A stretch of 64,000 nucleotides of DNA from the NCBI GenBank assembly GCA_963764195.1, contig CAVXRG010000010.1, positions 930,001 through 994,000 on the forward strand. The letters run 5' to 3'. Made by a program: the position numbers and the translations under genes. Each line of letters starts with the position of its first letter. Position 1 is the stretch's first letter. Of the stretch, positions 34,301 to 42,728 are shown in pieces. The DNA comes from JBDSSS01 sp963764195 (GTDB lineage: Bacteria > Actinomycetota > Actinomycetes > Actinomycetales > Dermatophilaceae). The notes under the pieces were generated by a model. It was not told the DNA's origin. It searched no databases and saw only the letters and a program-made list of their open reading frames with translations.

Positions 34301-35224
34301 GTGAAGATCCTCGGCGAGAGCGACTGGCGCGGACGCGAGACGGAGCACGAGACGCGCGTCGACGCTGCGACAGCCGGCCACCGGGCGCGACGGGCGGACG
34401 GGCGGCGCCACCCGGTCGAGGACTTCCTCTTCACCTACTACGCCTTCAAGCCCGCCCAGCTGCGGCGGTGGCACCCCGGCGCAGGGGTCGGCCTCGCAAG
34501 CGGTGCGACTGCGGCGCAACGGGACTGGCGCTTCTATCAGCTGAAGGACAACGTCGTATCGGTCGACAACGCCGCCTTCCTCGAGGCGCGCGGCGACACC
34601 GTGTGCTTCGTGCGCGACCTGCTCGCCCGGACGGCCGCCCGTCCCGGGCGCTTCGGCTGCTTCGGACTGCACGAGTGGGCCATGGTCTACCGGCTCGACT
34701 CCTCGGACGTCCGGCACGCGGGCTGGCCGCTCCGCCTCGGGCCCGACGGCACCGACGCCGTGGTCGAGAGCCACCAGGTCGCGTGCTCGCACTTCGACGC
34801 CTTCCGCTTCTTCACGCCGGAGGCCGTCCCGCGCAACCTGCTCTCCCCCACCCGGGCGGATCAGCCCGCGTTCGAGCAGCCCGGGTGCCTCCATGCCGGG
34901 ATGGACCTCTACAAGTGGGCCCACAAGCTCGTCCCCGCCATCTCGAGCGACCTCGTGATGGAGTGCTTCGGTCTCGCCCGTGAGATCCGCTCCCTCGACA
35001 TGCGGGCCGCCCCGTACGACCTGAGCGAGCTCGGCTACGAGCCGGTGCGGATCGAGACGCCCGAGGGCAAGGCGGAGTATGCCGCGGCGCAGCGGGGCTT
35101 CTCGGTCCGCGGCCAGCAGCTGCGCTCCGAGATCCTCGACGCGCTCGACGGCCTTGTGGACAATGAGATGCCGACCGGTACGGGGTCGGACGCGGTCACG
35201 CGATGGCCTTCGTCCATGTCCTGA
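34301..35224 (+). CDS. Predicted 3-methyladenine DNA glycosylase-like protein
   Basis: A 307-aa protein of the actinobacterial family usually annotated as 3-methyladenine DNA glycosylase (HPVEDFLFTYYAFKPAQLRRWHPGAGV; FGLHEWAMVYR; CSHFDAFRFFTPEA; MDLYKWAHKL). I see no classical HhH or AlkD motif, so biochemical activity rests on annotation tradition. GTG 34301 follows TACCCT (34289-34294) by 6 bases: probably leaderless. The stop codon lies in the first unit of an 11-bp triplicated sequence. Confidence 0.8.
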   Translation: MKILGESDWRGRETEHETRVDAATAGHRARRADGRRHPVEDFLFTYYAFKPAQLRRWHPGAGVGLASGATAAQRDWRFYQLKDNVVSVDNAAFLEARGDTVCFVRDLLARTAARPGRFGCFGLHEWAMVYRLDSSDVRHAGWPLRLGPDGTDAVVESHQVACSHFDAFRFFTPEAVPRNLLSPTRADQPAFEQPGCLHAGMDLYKWAHKLVPAISSDLVMECFGLAREIRSLDMRAAPYDLSELGYEPVRIETPEGKAEYAAAQRGFSVRGQQLRSEILDALDGLVDNEMPTGTGSDAVTRWPSSMS

Positions 35225-35247
35225 GCATGTCCTGAGCAAGTCCTGAG
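35215..35247. repeat. Three 11-bp tandem repeats across a stop codon
   Basis: Units ca[t/t/a]gtcctgag at 35215, 35226 and 35237, each containing TGA. The first holds the glycosylase-like gene's stop. The rest of the gap to 35368 shows no gene. Confidence 0.9.
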
Positions 35248-35368
35248 CAAGGGTCCACCATCAGCGACGAGCACGTCGGGTCGACAGGGAGCCATCGCGA
35301 CGAGGCCGCGGAGCTGCGGCTCGACGGCATCGGCGCCCTTCGGCAGAAGTGAGTCCATCGTCCCCGGC

Positions 35369-36856
35369 TCAGGAGGCGAGGGCCTGCTCGAACCAGGCCT
35401 CGAGGTGACTTCTCGCGCGGTCGGGCCGGTGGCCCGGGAGCAGCGGTGGGGCAGTCGAGCGGTAGTGATGACCCGTCGGGGTGACGGTCTCCACCGTGTG
35501 GGGTGCGCCGGGACGCTGACTCGACAGTGGTCTCGCGCGGAAGCCGGGAAGCTGCTTGGTGAGGTTGCACCGCACGCACAGACCTTGGCCGTTCTCCGCC
35601 GTCGTGGGCCCGCCATCGGCGTGGTCGCGGATGTGGTCGACGTGCCGGACCGGGGCGTCGCACCACGGGGTCCGGCAGGTCGCGGCGTCCCGCGTGAGGA
35701 GGTAGCGACGCAGTCCACCCTCGAAGGTGCGGCGGGTCGAGTCCATCGCGACGAGGGCACCGGTCTGCGGGTGGGTGTAGAGCCGGCGCAGCCAGGCCGC
35801 GGCCTCGGGGACGGTGTCGACGGTGCCGCGCAGAAGCCGCCGAGCCCACTCGGCCGGGACCGACCCGTAGCCGAGGAGCTGGGCGGGAGCGCCGTCACCG
35901 ACGAGCAGCGACCGGTCCGTCATCACGAGCTGGACCTCGACCGGCACCGCGTCGGCGCGCTCCTGGCCGGTGACCCGGGTGACGAGGGCGTCGGCCATCA
36001 CCTGGCCCTTGCCCCGCTCGTCCCCCGCGGCACGCGCCGAGTCGGCAGCCGCCGTGAGGGAGGCGTGCACGGCCACGGCCTGGGCGACCGGCAGCAGCGC
36101 CGTGACGTAGGCCATCGTGTCGGGGGCCGGACGGATCGTCACCCGGCGATCGGCCTCGGCGCGAGCCGATCGAGCCATCACCGCCTCGGCGTCGATGCGA
36201 TACGCCACCGCCCGGACCCGGCGGGCGAGCTCCTTGTCACCGAGGTCGCCGACACGCTCGCCCCCGTCGGACCCGTCCACCACCTCGGCGTCGACGGCCG
36301 AGCGCTGATCCGTGCCCAGACCCGCCGTCTCCCGGACGATGATGAGGGCACGCGCCTCGCTCAGCTCCCCCGCCTCGAGGGCGGCCAGGGTGTGGGGCAT
36401 CTCCCGGGTCAGCGCGAGCGCGAGACCGACGTGCTGGGCTCCGCGAACGGGCGACTCGTGGCGGGCCAGCGCCACCTGTGCGGACACTCCCGTCCCCGTG
36501 GATGAGTGCCGAACGCGGCGACGACGTCCCGTCGGGGACTCCCCCACCTCACCCGACTGCGTCACGGGAAGGGAAGCCGCTGTCACGTGATCACGGGCGG
36601 CCCGCCAACCCTCGAAGTCACCGGCCACCGAGCACTCCCGAGCCCGCTCGTGCCACTGCTCCGCCACCTCGGACTGGGACTCGACGAAGGCCGCCGTGAT
36701 CCTCACCTGAGCCGCCGCCGCGGCGGACTTGACCCGCTCCAGGAGGCCGAGCTGGTCGACGCGGACGCGGTCCGTCCCCGTCCCTTCGATGCGTGAGAGG
36801 ACGGAGACGACGGCCACCAAGGCCTCCAGGCTCTCCGTCTCCGCAACCCCGATCAT
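35369..36856 (-). CDS. DUF222 and HNH endonuclease domain protein
   Basis: A 495-aa protein of the abundant actinobacterial 13E12-repeat type. N-terminal DUF222 helical region (residues about 30-340), C-terminal HNH nuclease (CRTPWCDAPVRHVDHIRDHADGGPTTAENGQGLCVRCNLTK). Biological role unclear; several mycobacterial relatives are DNA-damage inducible. ATG 36856 overlaps a LexA-box-like sequence. The region 36857-36965 has no gene. Confidence 0.88.
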   Translation of the reverse strand: MIGVAETESLEALVAVVSVLSRIEGTGTDRVRVDQLGLLERVKSAAAAAQVRITAAFVESQSEVAEQWHERARECSVAGDFEGWRAARDHVTAASLPVTQSGEVGESPTGRRRRVRHSSTGTGVSAQVALARHESPVRGAQHVGLALALTREMPHTLAALEAGELSEARALIIVRETAGLGTDQRSAVDAEVVDGSDGGERVGDLGDKELARRVRAVAYRIDAEAVMARSARAEADRRVTIRPAPDTMAYVTALLPVAQAVAVHASLTAAADSARAAGDERGKGQVMADALVTRVTGQERADAVPVEVQLVMTDRSLLVGDGAPAQLLGYGSVPAEWARRLLRGTVDTVPEAAAWLRRLYTHPQTGALVAMDSTRRTFEGGLRRYLLTRDAATCRTPWCDAPVRHVDHIRDHADGGPTTAENGQGLCVRCNLTKQLPGFRARPLSSQRPGAPHTVETVTPTGHHYRSTAPPLLPGHRPDRARSHLEAWFEQALAS

Positions 36857-36864
36857 GTGTTCGA
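36849..36864 (-). promoter_or_regulatory. LexA (SOS) box-like sequence at DUF222 gene start
   Basis: Minus strand TCGAAC-ACAT-GATCGG matches the actinobacterial SOS consensus TCGAAC-N4-GTTCGA at 10 of 12 positions and covers the ATG. Confidence 0.45.
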
Positions 36865-36965
36865 TTCTACCTGTACTCCAACCCAGATGGAAGGGTCCAC
36901 GGGAACGAATTCGATTCTTCTGCAAGAGATTACAGCTCTCTGAGACCCGCGGCCGGCGCAGATCG

Positions 36966-37529
36966 TCAGCCAGCGCGACCGGCCCCCAGACCGCGCAGGA
37001 TGACCGACAGCCCGCCCTCGAAGGACTTCGTCGCAGCCGTCTCGGAACGGGGCGTGAAGTCCGGGTCGAGCCGCGCCGCCGTCTGCTGGTTCTGCTCCGT
37101 GGTGACGCTGCCGAGGACGTGGTGGACGAGCAGGTCGACGACATCGTCCCGCTCGAGCCCACTGAGGCCCAGCCGGCCGACCTGGCGCGACAGCTCACGC
37201 AACGGTCCGGCGGCCCGCGGCTCGACGGCATACGCGAGTGCCACGACCTCGGAACCGTCGGGGACCCTGAGGACGGCCCCTCGGACGGCCAGGGCCAGGG
37301 AGACGACCGCCTCCTCCGGCGGCTGCTCAGCGGGCGGGACCGGGATCTGCGCGAGCAGCGCGTCAGCCACCTCGACGAGCAGCTCCTGCTTGCCGCTGAC
37401 ATGCCAGTAGAGGGCGCCGGGAGCCACCCCGAGCTCGCGGGCCAGCCGCCGCATCGACAGGTCGGCGAGGCCGTAGCGGCTGAGGATTCCCACGGCTGCG
37501 TCGATCACCTGGTCGCGGCTGAGAGCCAC
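36966..37529 (-). CDS. bioQ: TetR-family regulator, BioQ-like
   Basis: A 187-aa TetR repressor: HTH ALSRDQVIDAAVGILSRYGLADLSMRRLARELGVAPGALYWHVSGKQELL, C-terminal tetracycline-repressor-like domain. Divergent from bioB with a TGAAC-N3-GTTCA operator between, the arrangement and site of BioQ, the biotin regulator of corynebacteria and mycobacteria. GTG 37529 chosen; the ATG at 37598 would place the start inside the operator region. Confidence 0.85.
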   Translation of the reverse strand: MALSRDQVIDAAVGILSRYGLADLSMRRLARELGVAPGALYWHVSGKQELLVEVADALLAQIPVPPAEQPPEEAVVSLALAVRGAVLRVPDGSEVVALAYAVEPRAAGPLRELSRQVGRLGLSGLERDDVVDLLVHHVLGSVTTEQNQQTAARLDPDFTPRSETAATKSFEGGLSVILRGLGAGRAG

Positions 37530-37545
37530 CCGACACCTGCCCCCG

Positions 37546-37605
37546 TTGACAGCCGGGCCCGGCGCCTCGGCATACTGAACACCGTTCAAGTTCAGCACCG
37601 TTCAC
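37546..37605 (+). promoter_or_regulatory. bioB promoter with BioQ-type operators
   Basis: TTGACA (37546-37551), 19 bases, CATACT (37571-37576). The palindrome TGAAC-ACC-GTTCA (37576-37588) covers the start region, and a second imperfect copy sharing CACCGTTCA ends near 37605. Binding would block bioB and probably bioQ. Confidence 0.75.
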
Positions 37606-37625
37606 CGTCCCGCGCAAGGAGCACC

Positions 37626-38705
37626 ATGACCCGACGTTTCGACGACCTCGCCGATGCCGTCCTCGGCGGCACGACCGTCTCTCCGGCGCAGGCACTCGAC
37701 GTCCTCCGGTCGGGCGAGGACGAGCTGCTCGACGTGGTCTCGGCGGCAGCACGCCTGCGACGCAAACACTTCGGCAACACGGTCAAGGTCAACTACCTCG
37801 TCAACCTCAAGTCCGGCCTGTGCCCCGAGAACTGCAGCTACTGCTCCCAGCGGCTCGGCTCCACGGCCGAGATCCTCAAGTACACGTGGCTGAAGACCGA
37901 CGAGGCACTCGCGCAGGCCGCCGCCGGCCTGCGCGGAGGAGCCACGCGGGTGTGCATGGTCTCGAGCGGTCGGGGCCCGACGGACCGCGACGTCGAGCGC
38001 GTCGCGGGGATGGTGGGGGCGCTCAAGCAGGAGCACCCGCAGGTCGAGGTCTGCGCCTGCCTCGGGCTGCTCAGGGACGGTCAGGCCGAGCGCCTGCGCG
38101 AGGCCGGTGTCGACGCCTACAACCACAACATCAACACGGCCGAGTCGCACCACGACGCGATCGTCACGAGCCACACCTACGCCGACCGCGTCGCCACGGT
38201 GGCGCGGGCCAAGGACGCCGGCCTCTCCCCCTGCTCCGGGCTCATCGCCGGGCTCGGCGAGACCGACGAGCAGCTCGTCGAGGCGCTCTTCGCCCTGCGC
38301 GACCTCGACAGCGACTCGATCCCGGTCAACTTCCTGATGCCCTTCGACGGCACCCCGCTCGAAGGCACCTGGGAGCTGACTCCCGGCCGCTGCGTGCGGA
38401 TCCTCGCCATGGCGCGCTTCGTCTGCCCCGACCGGGAGATCCGGATCGCCGGTGGCCGTGAGATGCACCTCCGCTCGTTGCAGGCCCTCGCACTCCACGT
38501 CGCCAACTCGATCTTCCTCGGCGACTACCTCACGTCCGAGGGTCAGGCCGCCGAGGCCGATCTCGAGCTGATCCGCGACAACGGCTTCGTCGTGCTGGGT
38601 GGCGAGACGCCTGACGCCGAGCCCGCGCTCGTCGGCGGTGGCACCTCCCACGACCCGGTCAAGCGGCGCCGCGGCGCGGGCACACAGTCTCTGCCCAACG
38701 CGTGA
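37626..38705 (+). CDS. bioB: Biotin synthase
   Basis: A 359-aa radical-SAM enzyme inserting sulfur into dethiobiotin. The CPENCSYC (CX3CX2C) cluster motif near residue 65, YNHNINTAESHHDAIV and GGREMHLRSLQ are intact. ATG 37626 with AAGGAG 5 bases upstream. First gene of bioB-bioA-ORF-bioD; its stop overlaps bioA by GTGA. Confidence 0.96.
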   Translation: MTRRFDDLADAVLGGTTVSPAQALDVLRSGEDELLDVVSAAARLRRKHFGNTVKVNYLVNLKSGLCPENCSYCSQRLGSTAEILKYTWLKTDEALAQAAAGLRGGATRVCMVSSGRGPTDRDVERVAGMVGALKQEHPQVEVCACLGLLRDGQAERLREAGVDAYNHNINTAESHHDAIVTSHTYADRVATVARAKDAGLSPCSGLIAGLGETDEQLVEALFALRDLDSDSIPVNFLMPFDGTPLEGTWELTPGRCVRILAMARFVCPDREIRIAGGREMHLRSLQALALHVANSIFLGDYLTSEGQAAEADLELIRDNGFVVLGGETPDAEPALVGGGTSHDPVKRRRGAGTQSLPNA

Positions 38706-40051
38706 ATCCACCTGTGACCGAGCCAATCTCGCTCGGGACCCGCGACCGCGGACTCGTCTGGCACCCCTACGCGCCGCTCGACGGGCCGGAGCCGTATGCC
38801 GTCAGCTCCGCCGCCGGTGTCCGGCTGGGGCTGACGGCCCCCGACGGGACCCGTCACGAGGCGATCGACGCGATGGCCTCGTGGTGGTGCGCGGTCCACG
38901 GCTACCGCCACCCGGCACTCGACGCGGCTGCCCACGGCCAGATCGACCGCTTCAGCCACGTCATGTTCGGGGGCCTGACGCACGAGCCCGCCGTCGCACT
39001 CGCCGAGCGTCTCACCGCGATCGCCCCCGGCGAGATGGCCCATGTCTTCTTCGCCGACTCCGGATCGGTCTCCGTGGAGGTGGCGCTCAAGCTCGCGCTC
39101 CAGTTCCAGGCCGCGGCGGGCCGCCCGGGCCGTCAGCGCTTCCTCACGGTGCGGGGTGGCTACCACGGCGACACCTTCGCGGCGATGAGCGTGTGCGACC
39201 CGGTCGACGGGATGCACTCGGCCTTCCCGGGTGTGCTCGCCCACCACGTGTTCGCCCCACGTCCTCCAGCGGCAGTGCTCGTCGGGGCCGACACCGCGGA
39301 CGAGCACTGGGAGACCGACGAGTCCGCGCTGGCGCGGTGGCAGGACTCCTTCCGCCGCACCGCCCGGGAGCACTCCGCCGACCTGGCCGCGATTGTCGTC
39401 GAACCCGTCCTCCAGGGCGCCGGCGGGATGCACGTCTACCACCCCGACGCACTGCGGACGATGCGGGAGGTCGCCGACGACCACGGCCTGCTCCTCGTGG
39501 TCGACGAGATCGCGACGGGCTTCGGGCGCACCGGCCGGCTCTTCGCGTCGGAGTGGGCCGCCGTGTCGCCCGACGTCATCTGCGTCGGCAAGGCGCTCAC
39601 CGGCGGCTACCTCAGCCTCGCCGCCGTCCTCACGACGGCCGCCGTCGGCGCGACGATCACCCGGTCGACGTTTCGGGCTCTCCTGCACGGCCCGACCTTC
39701 ATGGCCAACCCGCTCGCCTGCGCGATCGCCTGCGCCTCCCTCGACCTGCTCGGTGACCGCTGGCGGGAGGACGTGTCCCGCGTGGGCGCCGGCCTCGTCT
39801 CTGGCCTCTCTCCCGCTCGGGATCTCTCGTGCGTCAAAGATGTCCGGACGCTCGGCGCCGTCGGTGTCGTCCAGCTCCGCGGTCCGGTCGACGTCCAGGC
39901 CGTCACCCGGGCGGCGTTGGAGCGGGGCGTCTGGGTGCGGCCCTTCCGCGACCTCGTCTACACGATGCCCCCCTACGTCTGCACGTCCGAGGAGGTCGCC
40001 GCGGTCACGGCCGGGATCGTCGGCGCGGTCGCGCAGGTGCACAGCGAATGA
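38702..40051 (+). CDS. bioA: Adenosylmethionine-8-amino-7-oxononanoate transaminase
   Basis: A 449-aa class III aminotransferase using SAM to make DAPA. HPYAPLDGPEPY, MASWWCAVHGYRHPALD, FADSGSVSVEVALK, DEIATGFGRTGRLFA and the PLP lysine in CVGKALTGGYLSLAAV are typical of BioA. GTG 38702 overlaps the bioB stop; GTG 38714 is an alternative. The stop overlaps the 37-aa ORF by ATGA. Confidence 0.95.
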   Translation: MNPPVTEPISLGTRDRGLVWHPYAPLDGPEPYAVSSAAGVRLGLTAPDGTRHEAIDAMASWWCAVHGYRHPALDAAAHGQIDRFSHVMFGGLTHEPAVALAERLTAIAPGEMAHVFFADSGSVSVEVALKLALQFQAAAGRPGRQRFLTVRGGYHGDTFAAMSVCDPVDGMHSAFPGVLAHHVFAPRPPAAVLVGADTADEHWETDESALARWQDSFRRTAREHSADLAAIVVEPVLQGAGGMHVYHPDALRTMREVADDHGLLLVVDEIATGFGRTGRLFASEWAAVSPDVICVGKALTGGYLSLAAVLTTAAVGATITRSTFRALLHGPTFMANPLACAIACASLDLLGDRWREDVSRVGAGLVSGLSPARDLSCVKDVRTLGAVGVVQLRGPVDVQAVTRAALERGVWVRPFRDLVYTMPPYVCTSEEVAAVTAGIVGAVAQVHSE

Positions 40052-40161
40052 CTGCAAGCGTCCGGGAGACGCCGGCCCCACCCACCCGGGCGACGGAGCC
40101 CACCCCTGACCCCACCCACGTGCCCGCCGTCGAACCAGCCCTGGAGAGGAGGCAGGGATGA
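40048..40161 (+). CDS. 37-aa ORF coupled between bioA and bioD (bioF position)
   Basis: ATG 40048 overlaps the bioA stop (ATGA) and its TGA overlaps the bioD start (ATGA, 40158-40161). The encoded peptide starts MTASVRETPAPP, is Pro/Thr-rich and ends ALERRQG, with no domain. In many actinobacterial operons bioF lies between bioA and bioD; no bioF exists in this window. It may be a coupling peptide or the residue of a deleted bioF. Confidence 0.55.
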   Translation: MTASVRETPAPPTRATEPTPDPTHVPAVEPALERRQG

Positions 40162-40922
40162 GCCTGCCGCAGATCATCGTCGTGACCGGGACGGACACCG
40201 ACGTCGGCAAGACTGCTGTCACCGCCGCTGTCGCGGCCCTGCTCGTGGGAGCGGGCCGGACCGTCGCCGCCTACAAGCCCACCCAGACCGGTGTCGTCCC
40301 CGGTGAGCCCGGTGAGCCCGGTGAGCCCGGTGAGCCCGGTGAGCCCGGTGAGCCCGGTGACATGGCAGAGGTGACGCGGCTCACGGGTGTGCCCGGCCAC
40401 GACGGGGTGCGCCTGCGCGACCCGATGGCCCCGCGGCCCGCTGCTGACCGGGAGGACGCCGTCCTGCCTGGCCTCACGCACCACGTGTCCTCTGTCGGCG
40501 CCCTGGCCGCGGCACACGACCATGTCCTCGTCGAAGGGGCCGGTGGCCTGCTCGTGGAGCTGACCGGGGATGCCGACACCCTCGCCGACCTCGTCGTGGC
40601 CGTCGGGAGCCACGGCCTCGACGTCGGGGTGCTGACGGTCGCCCGGAGCGCGCTCGGCACCCTCAACCACACGATGTTGACCCGAGAGGCGTTGCACCGT
40701 CGAGGAATCCGCCAGCTCGGCATCGTCATCGGGGCATGGCCCGAAGACCCCGACGCCATCGAGCTGAGCAACCGTGCGTATTTCAACGGGCTCGACCACG
40801 GCCTCGTCGGGGCGATCCCGTCGGGAGCCCCCGCCCGGGACGGCACAGCCTTCTCGGCACTCGCGCCCGGCTGGCTCCCCGGCCTGGCCGCAATGCTCGG
40901 TCAGCGCCTCGGGACGCCCTGA
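40158..40922 (+). CDS. bioD: Dethiobiotin synthetase with GEP-repeat insertion
   Basis: A 254-aa ATP-dependent carboxylase closing the ureido ring. Walker A VTGTDTDVGKTAVT, substrate lysine in AAYKPTQTGV, VEGAGGLLVEL and TVARSALGTLNH are intact. Residues 49-66 are six Gly-Glu-Pro repeats encoded by six identical 9-bp units, lengthening the loop after the lysine motif. ATG 40158 has GGAGAGGAGG upstream. The 3' end overlaps cimA tail-to-tail by 22 bases. Confidence 0.94.
   Translation: MSLPQIIVVTGTDTDVGKTAVTAAVAALLVGAGRTVAAYKPTQTGVVPGEPGEPGEPGEPGEPGEPGDMAEVTRLTGVPGHDGVRLRDPMAPRPAADREDAVLPGLTHHVSSVGALAAAHDHVLVEGAGGLLVELTGDADTLADLVVAVGSHGLDVGVLTVARSALGTLNHTMLTREALHRRGIRQLGIVIGAWPEDPDAIELSNRAYFNGLDHGLVGAIPSGAPARDGTAFSALAPGWLPGLAAMLGQRLGTP
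40302..40355. repeat. Six 9-bp tandem repeats inside bioD
   Basis: Six exact copies of ggtgagccc followed by a degenerate ggtgac. Frame-preserving; encodes (GEP)6. Confidence 0.97.
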
Positions 40923-42481
40923 CGCAGCAGCCCCTGGACGATCCCGTCGGTGAGGGCACGCCAGGACGCGGCGAGGATCGACCCGGCAACCCCGATCGTG
41001 TTCCACGACGTCTCACCGTCGGAGGTCTCGATGAGCACCCGGGTCACCGCGTCGGTGCCGTGGGATGCATCGAGGATCCGCACCCGGAAGTCGATGAGCT
41101 CGATCTTCTCGATCTCCGGGTAGGCCCGGCTGAGCGCTTCACGAAGCGCATGGTCGAGCGCGTTGACGGGCCCGTTGCCCTCCCCCGTGGCGATGAGGCG
41201 GCAGCCGTCGGCGTTGATCTTCACCGTGGCCTCCGAGGTGGCGCCCTCCGAGCCGGTCGCATCGGTGATGACCCGCCAGGACTCGACGGAGAAGTAGTCG
41301 GTGCACCCCGGGTCGAGGGCCTCGCGCATCATCAGCTCCACGGTCGCGTCGGCCGCGTCGAAGGTCCAGCCGACCTGCTCGAGGGACTTGACCTCGGCGA
41401 GGACGGAGGCGACGACGTCGGGGCGCTCCGAGAGGTCGAGGCCGGCCTCGCGAGCCTTGAGCTCGATGCTCGACCGGCCCGCCATGTCGGAGACGAGGGT
41501 GCGCATGCCGTTGCCGACGAGGGCTGGGTCCATGTGCTGGTAGAGGTCAGGGTTGACCTTGAGCGCGCTTGCGTGCAGGCCTGCCTTGTGCGCGAAGGCA
41601 CTGGCGCCGACGTAGGGCTGGCGGCTGTAGGCCGGCACGTTGGTGACCTCGCTGATGGCGTGTGCGATGTGCATGCCGCGCCGGAGGGACTCCCCGTCCA
41701 TGACGTCGTGTCCGAGCTTGAACTGGAGGTTGGACACGACCGTGAGCAGGTCGGCGTTGCCGGTGCGCTCGCCGTAGCCGTTGACGGTGCCCTGGACGTG
41801 GGTCGCGCCGGCCCGGACGGCGGCCACGGAGTTCGCTGCGGCACAACCGGTGTCGTTGTGGCAGTGCGCCCCGATCCGGGCACCGGTCGAGCTGATGACG
41901 TCGGTGACGACCTCCTCGATCTGGTGCGGGAGCATCCCACCGTTGGTGTCGCAGAGGACGACGACCTCGGCGCCCGCCTCGTGGGCGGTCCGCACGACGG
42001 ACAGCGCGTAGTCGCGGTCGAGCCGCCACCCGTCGAAGAAGTGCTCGGCGTCGAGGAAGACCCGACGACCCTGCCCGACGAGGTGGCTCACGGTGTCGTG
42101 CACCATGGCGAGGTTCTCCTCGAGCGTGGTCTTCAGGGCCTCCTCGACGTGCCGGACGTGCGACTTCGCGACGAGGCAGACCACCGGCGCGCCGGAGTCG
42201 AGCAGCGCCTGGACGAGGACGTCCTGCGCTGCCACACCTCCGGCCCGCCGGGTCGCGCCGAACGCGGCGAGGGTCGCGTGCCGCAGGGGCAGCTCGGTGC
42301 GAGCCCGCGCGAAGAACTCCGTGTCCTTCGGGTTCGCCCCCGGCCAACCCCCCTCGATGAAGTCGACCCCGAGATCGTCGAGCAGTCCGGCGATGGCGAG
42401 CTTGTCGGACACCGAGAGGTTGAGCCCCTCCTGCTGAGCGCCGTCGCGCAGGGTGGTGTCGTAGACGTGCAGGGCTTCCAT
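40901..42481 (-). CDS. cimA: Citramalate synthase
   Basis: A 526-aa alpha-isopropylmalate/citramalate synthase. TTLRDGAQQEGLNLSVSDKL, GGWPGANPKDTEFF, HCHNDTGCAAANSVAAVRAGATHVQGTVNGYGERTGNADL and AFAHKAGLHASALKVNP are catalytic TIM-barrel motifs of the CimA (pyruvate + acetyl-CoA) subgroup; the C-terminal third is the LeuA allosteric domain for feedback by isoleucine. It provides a threonine-independent route to 2-oxobutyrate. Preceded by a leader peptide and terminator at 42624-42721. Confidence 0.92.
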   Translation of the reverse strand: MEALHVYDTTLRDGAQQEGLNLSVSDKLAIAGLLDDLGVDFIEGGWPGANPKDTEFFARARTELPLRHATLAAFGATRRAGGVAAQDVLVQALLDSGAPVVCLVAKSHVRHVEEALKTTLEENLAMVHDTVSHLVGQGRRVFLDAEHFFDGWRLDRDYALSVVRTAHEAGAEVVVLCDTNGGMLPHQIEEVVTDVISSTGARIGAHCHNDTGCAAANSVAAVRAGATHVQGTVNGYGERTGNADLLTVVSNLQFKLGHDVMDGESLRRGMHIAHAISEVTNVPAYSRQPYVGASAFAHKAGLHASALKVNPDLYQHMDPALVGNGMRTLVSDMAGRSSIELKAREAGLDLSERPDVVASVLAEVKSLEQVGWTFDAADATVELMMREALDPGCTDYFSVESWRVITDATGSEGATSEATVKINADGCRLIATGEGNGPVNALDHALREALSRAYPEIEKIELIDFRVRILDASHGTDAVTRVLIETSDGETSWNTIGVAGSILAASWRALTDGIVQGLLRQGVPRR

Positions 42482-42623
42482 GACCGTCAGTGTCCTTGAT
42501 CTCGGGGGTGGGCCGTTGCGGCCCGGGTCGTGACGACCCGTCTCGGTGCTCCATCGGCGTTCTCGCGGGTGCCGCTCGGCCGGGGTGGTGGCCTCGTGGC
42601 GTCTCCCTCAGAGGTGGATCGGG

Positions 42624-42680
42624 AAACAAAAAGACCCCCCAGGGTTGGGAGGTCTGCGCGACGAGTGGTGCTCGTCGCGC
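42624..42680 (-). terminator. cimA attenuator: two hairpins with T-run
   Basis: Directly after the leader stop, gcgcgacgag pairs with ctcgtcgcgc (42656-42680, perfect 10-bp stem). It is followed by agacctccc/ggggggtct (42632-42655) and a run of five T. About 140 bases separate it from the cimA ATG; 42482-42623 shows no other element. Confidence 0.85.
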
Positions 42681-42721
42681 TAGCCGATAATGAGCGTGGC
42701 GGTGGCCACGAGGCGCTTCAT
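42680..42721 (-). CDS. Leader peptide of cimA attenuator
   Basis: A 13-codon ORF, MKRLVATATLIIG, ending TAG at the foot of the first attenuator hairpin. It carries Leu, Val, Thr, Leu, Ile, Ile codons, so ribosome speed would report branched-chain (mainly isoleucine) tRNA charging. Start ATG 42721 is 9 bases after TACGGT, so the mRNA leader is only a few bases. Recognised from layout, not from a database. Confidence 0.7.
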   Translation of the reverse strand: MKRLVATATLIIG

Positions 42722-42728
42722 CACACGA

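Noticed and set aside
35035..35354. A 106-codon minus-strand ORF after the DUF222 gene (starts MDSLLPKGADAVEP)
   Set aside because: Most of it is antisense to the glycosylase-like gene, it has no strong ribosome site, and part of it is the 11-bp repeat.
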